DNA of 64,000 bases. It comes from Paraflavitalea devenefica (GTDB lineage: Bacteria; Bacteroidota; Bacteroidia; Chitinophagales; Chitinophagaceae). The translations under genes were made by a program, and so were the position numbers. Positions 33,616-42,600 of this stretch are shown piece after piece; positions within the stretch are counted from its first letter, which is position 1, and the number at the start of each line of letters is the position of its first letter. Below the pieces are notes generated by a model. That model saw nothing but the letters and a program-made list of their open reading frames with translations, did no database searches and was not told the origin of the DNA. The stretch is from contig NZ_JAARML010000002.1 of the NCBI RefSeq assembly GCF_011759375.1, forward strand, positions 2,170,001 to 2,234,000, in the 5' to 3' direction.

Positions 33616-36600
33616 CTAACTAAATGACATGATTTTCATATCCGTAATGTATAAAAGCGGTAATGTAAGGTCGGTCAACTGTAATAGTGGCATAGGCTGT
33701 TTGGTTAAATTGGAAAAAACCGTAAGGCTGAAAGTAAAACATCCCTGATCAGTGGCCGGGGCATGCGTATTGAACCACAGGCGGATACTGCCCGCCCAAC
33801 CGGCGATCATAGCTGTTAGCGTGGCCTCATCTTCTTCTGTTCGTTTCGCTGCCTGCTTTACCCGGATGCTTTGCATAGGTTGCATCATTACCGGCAGCAC
33901 AAAATCATCCAGGTAACTATTGCCCGAATACGTGTATTGACAGTTAGCCAGGAAGCTCAGAGTATCCTGTGAGTTCTTCTCCAGCAGGGCGGTAAACAGG
34001 TTGGTAAGCTGGTTTACCAGCGTGGTCTTATTGTGCTGGCCGGGTGGCGCCCCGATGGTGGAAATATCCAGTGCATCATCATACCGGTTGGTAGGATGGC
34101 AGGGATCGGCAAAGCCAATGTTGCCCGTAGTATACCTGAAAGAGGAGGCATAAGGCATGCCGGGTTTCAGCTCGTCATTGCGTATTACCTGTACCATGCT
34201 ATAGCTGTCCTGCCGCGCCAATATATTCATACCGGGCAGTACAACAGTCCGTTGTGCGATCGCCTGCCCGGTGACTGCTGGCAGCGGGTTTTTATTCTGA
34301 TCAACATAATAATAACAATAATTGCTTTCATGAGCGCCTGCATACACCTTTTCCGTATACCCACTGATCTGTACCACAGGTGTGCCGATGCCCTCAGGCG
34401 CTTCACCGGTAATGCCAACGATCAGTGCCTGCACGGGACCTGATGGCCCTGCGATGGTTGCCGAATCTTCCTTGATGTAAAATTCATAAGGCTTTACCTC
34501 GTTGCTGAAATACTGCGGCGATGGCGACAGCAGGGATAGATTATTGCCGGTGGAATTGTTCACGATACGCGTCACCATATCATTGAATGAGCGCAAGGCG
34601 GTCGAAGCAATGCGGAACTGGTTAGGATCGGTAGTGCCTGCATAAATGGCTGCCAGTACCGTAGAAAGGGTTTGCTGTACGGCAGGGAATACCGTGATAA
34701 ATTCCGCCAGGTCGGCAAAAGCATCTTCCAGGCCGGCAAGATCATGAGCAGGCAGGGCGCCCACATTAAAGTTGACCGTAAAATGCAGCTTGTCCTGCGG
34801 ATAATGGAAGCTTTGCGCATACACAATGGTATAACCCCAATTCAGCAGGTCGCTGATGTTGATCACTCCGCCACCTGTAGTGCGGATAACGGGAGCAAGG
34901 CTTGCCTGGTTGATCATCGAAGGAGTAGCCGGGAAGGAGCGCAGCAATAACGGCGCCGGGAACTGGCCCAGCGGGGCCACAAACGGATTCTCCGTATCCG
35001 GTACTACGAATGACAGCCAGGTGCTGGCCTCATAATCCTCAATACCGGGCAGTTGGCCGATCTGGTGCTCAATAAAGGCGCCGGCATAAGTGAGGTCCAG
35101 GTCAAGGTAGGAAAGTACCTCGCCATCCAGGCCACGTACCAGTTGAGGCGATGATAACAGGAAAGGCAGGTTGGCCTGTTTACTGGTGGCGAGGTTTAGT
35201 TTGGGGGAAGTAAGGCTGATGGCGTCGCTTACATGGCCACTGTCTACCGGGTTCATCAGCACATTCCCAAATAAGCGGGGCGGTATGGGGTCTTTACTAT
35301 CAGATACCACCGTGGCATTGAACTCTATGGCCGACCGTACATTATACGCATTGCTCAATGCTACCAGCAATTGCTGTTTAAACACTTCCTGTACAGCCCT
35401 CGTATCCGGGTACTCGTCTTTAAATACAGCGATCATCCATTGCTTCACGATATCGGCCAGTAATTTTTTATTGGCTAAAATATCATCGAGGTACGTAGTC
35501 TTCTGTTCTTCATCTACCAGTTGGATGGCGGCTACAAATTCCGGCGATAATACATGGTCAAAGTCGGCAAAGAACTGCTTCACCCACTGATCGGTATCTA
35601 TGGCTGTAAAATCCATATAGGTGGAAGGCTTGCCCTTAAAGTCAATACCTGTTTCTGTATTATAGTCATAGATCGGGATACCCGGTCTGTTCTCCAGTTT
35701 CGTGGAAACAGGGCGCGGGGCAAACTGTGCCGGCTTATCAGGATTATTGATCCTGAAGGCAAGGCTGGTATTGTCATCCAGTCCCTGCTTCACTACCCAT
35801 ATATCCCTGCTGGTGGAAAAACTAAGCGGATCATTCCGGTCTACACCGGTAGCGATCTTTATCTTACATACGCCGGGGGTAGACAGGGCTGCTTCAAACT
35901 GCCGCGCAAATGTTACAAGGCTCCTTGTATCACTGCCGGGGTCTTTATCGGTGAGGGCGGGAATAAGGGCCTTCACCTGTTTAATACCACCGGTACTTTC
36001 AAAATCACCCATAATAGCGCCGCCTGTCCGTTCAATGCTAAAAGATACTTCCGGCTTAAAGATGGATGCTTTATTCAGTTGCACTTTATCAATGCCAAAG
36101 CGCAGGATATGATCAGTGGCCGGTGCGGCTACGGTGGTGGAGCCCTGTGCCCGGTTGTCCAGGAACAGGTAGATATCAGCCAGCCATCCTTGTACCAGCG
36201 CATTCACCTGTTCGGCAGATAAAGTATAAGAGGTATCCACCAGGGTGGTAGGAACGGTATAGGCAATGCCATTGGGGTCGGTGAGTTGGTACCACAACTG
36301 TTTGTACATGGCGCGGTCACGTGCTGCCTGTATGGTAACAGAAGATACAGGGGCGGTTGCAGCCTCTCCGGCTGCAGGCTTGTATACAAACTGTGCATAG
36401 CCTGAGAACGTTTGCTTGCCGCTGCTGTTTTGAATATTATTGATCGTAAGGGTGATATCACTGGCGGGCGGCAAGGCGCTGGTAGTAATGCGCACGCTCT
36501 TTTTGTCGGTACCAGGCGCTACCTGCTCTACGGTGATATTATTATCAAGCGTATAGTTGCTGGCGGCCAGGGCAGTCACAGCATCCAATGCTTCGGTAAA

Positions 36601-39600
36601 CTGTGTTTCGATGGTGTTGCCGTCAATGGCGCTGGCAGTAATAAGCCCCTGGTAAGTGCTGTTGTCAAAGCTGAAGCCCATCTGCAGCAGGGGATTTTTC
36701 TGCCCATCGGTAGTTACCTGCCAGGAACTGGCTATCGAAGGCCATTGCGCCAGCCCGATCAGGGTATCGGTATAACCGGTGAGGATGGGCCATTGGTTCA
36801 GCGGAGTGGCATCTGCCGCTGTAGGCTGGCTCAGGGTAGTGATCAGCCGGTTGCCATACAGGTCCTGCCAGGTAAAGTCGGCCTGCAGCAGATCACCCAG
36901 TCCTTTGTACGGGCTATCTTCCGGCGCAGGCAGCCCTTCGGTGGCGGTGAATACCTGTTTGGAAAAACGGTTATAGGGAATAGCCTGCTTATACTCCCAG
37001 TTGTCACTGGCCGTTAGTATCCGGGGCGCTGCGATCTTGTTATTGGCTGATGCGCGAGGCGCCGGGGTTGTCAGTGGTCCGGCAGGCAGGGCCATCTTAC
37101 TGCCGTTGAAATAAGCATTGTCCACCACGCTGAATGACAGCAGGCTGAATTGATGCTTCAGGTACAGGGGCGCATAATCACTTGCTTTGGGATCTTCCGG
37201 GATGGGGTCCGGTACCGGGCGTATGGCTTGCACAGCTACCACGCCTGCAGGTACAGTAGCGGTCCTTGTTATGGGGCCGCCGGTAATCACAATGGTGCCG
37301 CCATCGGCAAACAGGCCGGCCACATCCTGGTTATGCGCGGCCAGGGAGCCCAGGTTCTGGCCATAATACTGCGCCAGGGCGCTTAATGTGTTGCCGCCTT
37401 TGCTGGTGCCCACCGTAAGGGTGAGCGCCGGCAGGTACAGGCTGGTGTACAGGGGCAGCGGGTTATTCCAGTTGGTTTGTTTGGGATTGGCGGCTTTAAT
37501 AGCATCAGCGGTAGTGCCAAAGTAAGCAGCTATATCGGTAAGATTGCCACCGGGTATGCTGCCGGCAGGGCCTACTTCGTATACACCTTCTGTTATGGAC
37601 AAGGTTATGCCGTTGCGCAGGGGCAGCAGCTTATTGCCGGTGGCAATAGCTGCTACCGTATCATAATAGCCGGTTGCCAGTTCGCGTAAGGTGGGCTGTG
37701 TGTTGGCCGACAGCCATACTTCCTCAGGAGCGGCTTGTGCAAACAGTACAGTGGCGCTGGTATCTATCGCTTCACCGGTGGCCAGCATATTCATATAGTT
37801 CGTTACATTATTCTGCAGGCGGGTATCAGCAGGCGCTGCATATAGTACCAGCAGGCTCAGCGTGGCCTCGTTCTTGTCGTTGAACAGGCGATCGGGCAGG
37901 CCACCGCCACTAACGGCATCATAATAATACAGGTAGAAACCGCCTGCCCGTGTAATGCTGGCCTCCCACAACAGGCGGATAAAGCCGGTAGGCGTATTGA
38001 GCAGGCTGGGTTGGTCGGTATCAGCCGGTAATACGGCTGCCGTAATGCCGGCGCCATCGGGCCTGGTTTCGGTAGAGAGGTTCACCTGTGCAATGCCCAT
38101 TGTCAGTTGGGCGCCATTGCCGGTTTCCAGTCCATTATAGGTGCCGCTTTGTGGCGACGCCGCAAAGGCTACCGTGAGCAGGGCAATGGCCTGGTCATTA
38201 CTGCCCAGTCCGCTCACCATCTTTTCCAGTATGGCCACCTCACTGCCGCTGGCACCCGTTACTTCATACAAAGTTTTGGTAGAAGGGCTCGTCGTGATCT
38301 CCGGTACCTTCTTTACGGTAAAGGATACCACAGAGGCATAACCGTAGTGATTAATAAAATGGTTTTCCATCTCCTGGCTGCCTTCATTATACTGCCCGGC
38401 CAGGATACTTACCCGGGGATTTACCTTGCGTATCACAGGGGCGGGCAGTTGCAGCAGCGTTTCCGGCAATTGCCATAACCGCAGGGCAGGAAGGCCCGCA
38501 GGACGGCCGCCGTAAGGGAAGCTGATGGAGGAAGGACTGTTCCAGGTGATCTCGGTAGTGAAAGGATAGGTAGACGCTTCATCTTTGAACAGGGGTGCGG
38601 TGCCCAGGAAGGAGAGGCCTGTATTGAGCCTGTTCTTCGTGGCATAATCCCGCAGGGCAATGATGCGGTTGGCATCGTCTGAACCAGGTGCAATGGCAAT
38701 CGTTAACTGATCGGGCGTGGCGCCTGCAAATTGTAGCCAGGGTAAAGCAACAGGACGGTTAAAAGTAACATTGAAATTGTCTTTGCCCGGCACCGGTACC
38801 GGGAACTGCTGACCGGTAAGGGCGTACAGGCCGGCAAAATCGGGCAACGTAAGCTGCCCGTTGTTATCGGTTACCCACATGCCTTTGTACAAAGGTTTAA
38901 TACCCTTCGTTGGCAGCCGCAGCCCGGCCATATAATAGCGGGAAGCCATGCCGCTTACATGTTGCAGTCCCTGGGTGTACTGGATCTCTTTGATCAGTTC
39001 GCCCACTTCAAACTGCGACAGGTGGGTAATATCTAAGTAAGTAGAGGATGCTTTATCAAACAGGCCGGCAATCAGTCCGTTGGCAGGTGGTGCCGCCAGC
39101 TCCTGCTGGCTGAGGTTGAAACGGGCGCCGATACTGCGCAGGGTATCATTTGCCACTGTCATATAAGTAAAGGCAGGTACCTGCAATACGGCAGCCGGGG
39201 CCAGCAGGCCGGCAAGGGTAAGGATGCCGCCTTTGGCGATCAGGTCGGCTACATCCACACCTATCTTATCTGCAATCGTCTGTAAGGATTGCCCGGGTAA
39301 AGTAGCATAGGGGTCTTTACCGGGATAATGGATCTTGATGCCTGCCTGCAACAGATTACCCTGCTCACTGTTCAGCAGGGCGAGGTCGGCGCCGCTGAAC
39401 CCTTTGTTGTATAAAGTTAGTGCGGCGATGCTGTTGAACGTATTATCCGTTTGTACCTGGTATTGGCTTTGGGATACCAGGATGCCTTTGTTTACATTCA
39501 ATAGCAGGGTGGCATTGTCAGTAAACAACTCAGCGGCGCTGTAGGCAAGTCCACCGGTAAGATTACCGTTCTCATTCACCCACTTCACGATATCATCCAC

Positions 39601-42600
39601 ACGCTGCTCATCTTTTATATAATACTTGAAGTCCTTCAGGGAGTCCAGGGCCGCCTGCACCATTTGCCGGCAGATCAGCAGGAAATAATCGCCAAAAACA
39701 AAATTGCCTACAGAGGAGCTGTTTGTCATTACAGATAGCCTGGTATTACCGCCGTCCATTTCCTCCTGCACCTTTATGGCCAGGTCATTGAAATACATGC
39801 GCAGGTCGGCAATATACTGGGAGGAGGTTTCATTATAACCACCAAAGGTGTAGGACACGCCTTTGTAATTACCACCGTAATCGGGCACGCTCATATTCAT
39901 CGCCAGCGGGATGGGGAAGAAAGTAGCATTCCCCTCTTTAGGGGTGGTGGGGCCCCATGCCGTCATCAGGAACTGTTCGGTGAGGAACTTTTCAATCTCT
40001 TTCACCGGTATGGGTACAGGATTATCCTTGTCACTTAAATAAGTGAACAGCATCTGCAGTTGTGCATGCGTGATCACGGTTTGATCAATCTCTGCGGCTG
40101 TATAAGGGATCGCCTGTTTTGTAACAGGATCATTATAGGAAGGCAGTACCGTAGAAATGATCCACCGGAACAATTGTTTGCACAGCTTCTCAAAAGAAGT
40201 ATCAGGCTGTTCGTTGAGCGCTTTAAACAGGCAGTCGGTGGCATTCTCCTGCGGGGCTGCTACCGATTCAATCAGCAGCATCGTTACATAACAGGCCTGC
40301 TGGGCAGCCAGCGTGGGGGTGCCATTTTCGGGCATGGCCATCGTGAGGCCTAGGCCCATATAGCCGGTTAAGGGATCAGGGGTGGCGGCTTTTTGTAAAT
40401 TGGACCAGTTTGGTATGAGTACTTCCGGTGGGGTAAACCGGCTCATTGTCATCAACTGCTTTCTGTAGCGCAGCGCCGGCGCCTGTAAAGCACGCAGAGT
40501 TTGTGCAGGTACCACAGTCCATGGCGGCGTACCACCAATGCCTTTGATCGTAACGCCTTCCTGTATGCGGGCAGAGAAGCTGAAGCTGATCGTGATCTTG
40601 AATAAACCCAGGTTGATCCGTACGCTTACAGATACACTGACCGATGCCGTGATGGACAGTTCAATAATTTCATATGGGGCAAATGTCATTTGCGCCAGTA
40701 CACGTATGTCAATATTCACGTCGGCCCGGATAATGGAAAAATCAATCGTGCCATACAGCTTGCCGATAATGCCTGCAGTGCCCCTGAACCAGAAATAATA
40801 GGCTTTCTCCAGTTGCCCGTTGCTACCGGGGCTGCCCGGAAGCGCTTTCGGATAAGGGTTCCACTTGGCCAGTATGCCTTCCAGGATGGCCACCGCTGTC
40901 AGGCTGAAGCCTGCTTTCAGGATACCTACGTTAAAATCATAGCCAATGCCAAACTGTATGCCCAGGCCAAATACCAGTACGGGGTTGAAAGTGCCATCGC
41001 TTACCTTGGGCACCCGGTCGGTAGTGGCGCTGGATAGCTTACCAAAATAAAAACCTGCCGACCCCATCACGGGAATTGGTATGCCTATCGGTGTCCAGAT
41101 CAGCGTTTGGAAAGTAAAAGAACGGCTGAAATCGGCCTTCCAGGGGAAGCCGATATCAATCTGGAAGTCGCCATTTGTATAAACGGCAATGCCAAATACA
41201 GGCAGGGTAATATTGAACTGGCCCATCTCAATGCGGCGCATGATCTCAGGCAGTGCGATCTCGGCCTGGTACACACCCACCGAATCACTGATCTTCCGGT
41301 ACATGATCTGGAAATCGAGCCCTTTTAATATCCGCGCCGGTTCACCTTCCAGTGCCAGGCGCAGGGCATAAATAGTGGGGTCATTAAACACTACCTGGGC
41401 CGTGATGAAATAACCGGGTTTGGTAGGTGGCGCCGCAGCAGACGCTGCCGGCTTTTTCTCTTCCAGCTTTAAAATGCCGAAGTCCATACCGGTGAGCCAG
41501 GAGCTGTTGCTGTCCAGCGTTACATCCGGCACCTTGCCCGGTTCGGGCGCTTTCAGGTCATACATACAGGCGATGGCCTTTTGCACCGTGTCGGCAGTTT
41601 TGAAGCAGGGCAGCGTTACATGCTGGCCCATCGCCAGCAGGCGCAGGTCGAGGTACTTATTGCCCTGGCCCGAAGGTGCAGGCGTGGTTTCGGGTTTGGC
41701 GGCATCCCAGTTAATGTCTTCATCCGGGTTGTCCTTCCACCAGAACTTGCCGGTGATATTGACCCATACGCCATTGTCTTCTGGTTTGGGCTGACCGGAT
41801 TTGTATTCGATCTTAATGCCGGTGATCTGGGCAAAGCCAAGGTTGATCGTACCAATGCTAACTTCAAAGCTCACCTGCTTCGTTGTAAAGTCATACGTAA
41901 GCGCCAGGTTGTTCAGGGGTATCTCATTCAATATATTCCAGGGAGCGCCCAGGCTGAAGGCCGAGCCGGTAGCCCAGGTCACCATTGTTTCAACAAGGCT
42001 GCCTACGGTGGTAGATTGGGTGAAATGAAGCGTGGCCACCTGGTGCGGCTTCTTATCGATCTCTTTCGTTTCTACCTTTCCTTCCAGCAGGCCCCAGCGG
42101 ATGCCAAAAGCCTTATAGCCTGGTGCGAAATCATAAAACACCTTGAGGTCTATATTATACCAGCTCAGGTCGGCGGTGATATTGCCATACATGCCAACTG
42201 CTGCGTTCTCATCCTTCTTGCCTTTGCCCAGCATGGCTTTGGCGTCTATATACAGGTCGAGGAAGGGAATATGCCATTGCTCAGCGGTAGCGCCGCCCAT
42301 TTCCCAGTAACCTGTTTGCGTGGCGATCTTAAAATAGAGGTCTTTAACGCCATAATCATATTCCGGTGGGGGATTCCAGTCGGGCGTAAAATAATGCGAC
42401 AACAGCTTGCCGATCTTCACTTCGCCACCGGTTTGCCGGCCTTCAAACTGCCAGCCCTTGCCTGTGCTGTACAACGCACTGACGGAAACGATTATCTTAT
42501 CATCCTGGGGCAGTATTGTAAAGGTGCCACCCAGGCTTACCGTATTCACACTATTGTTGCTTTCTACATTAAAGCTCAGCTTATCAATGGAGAACTTTTC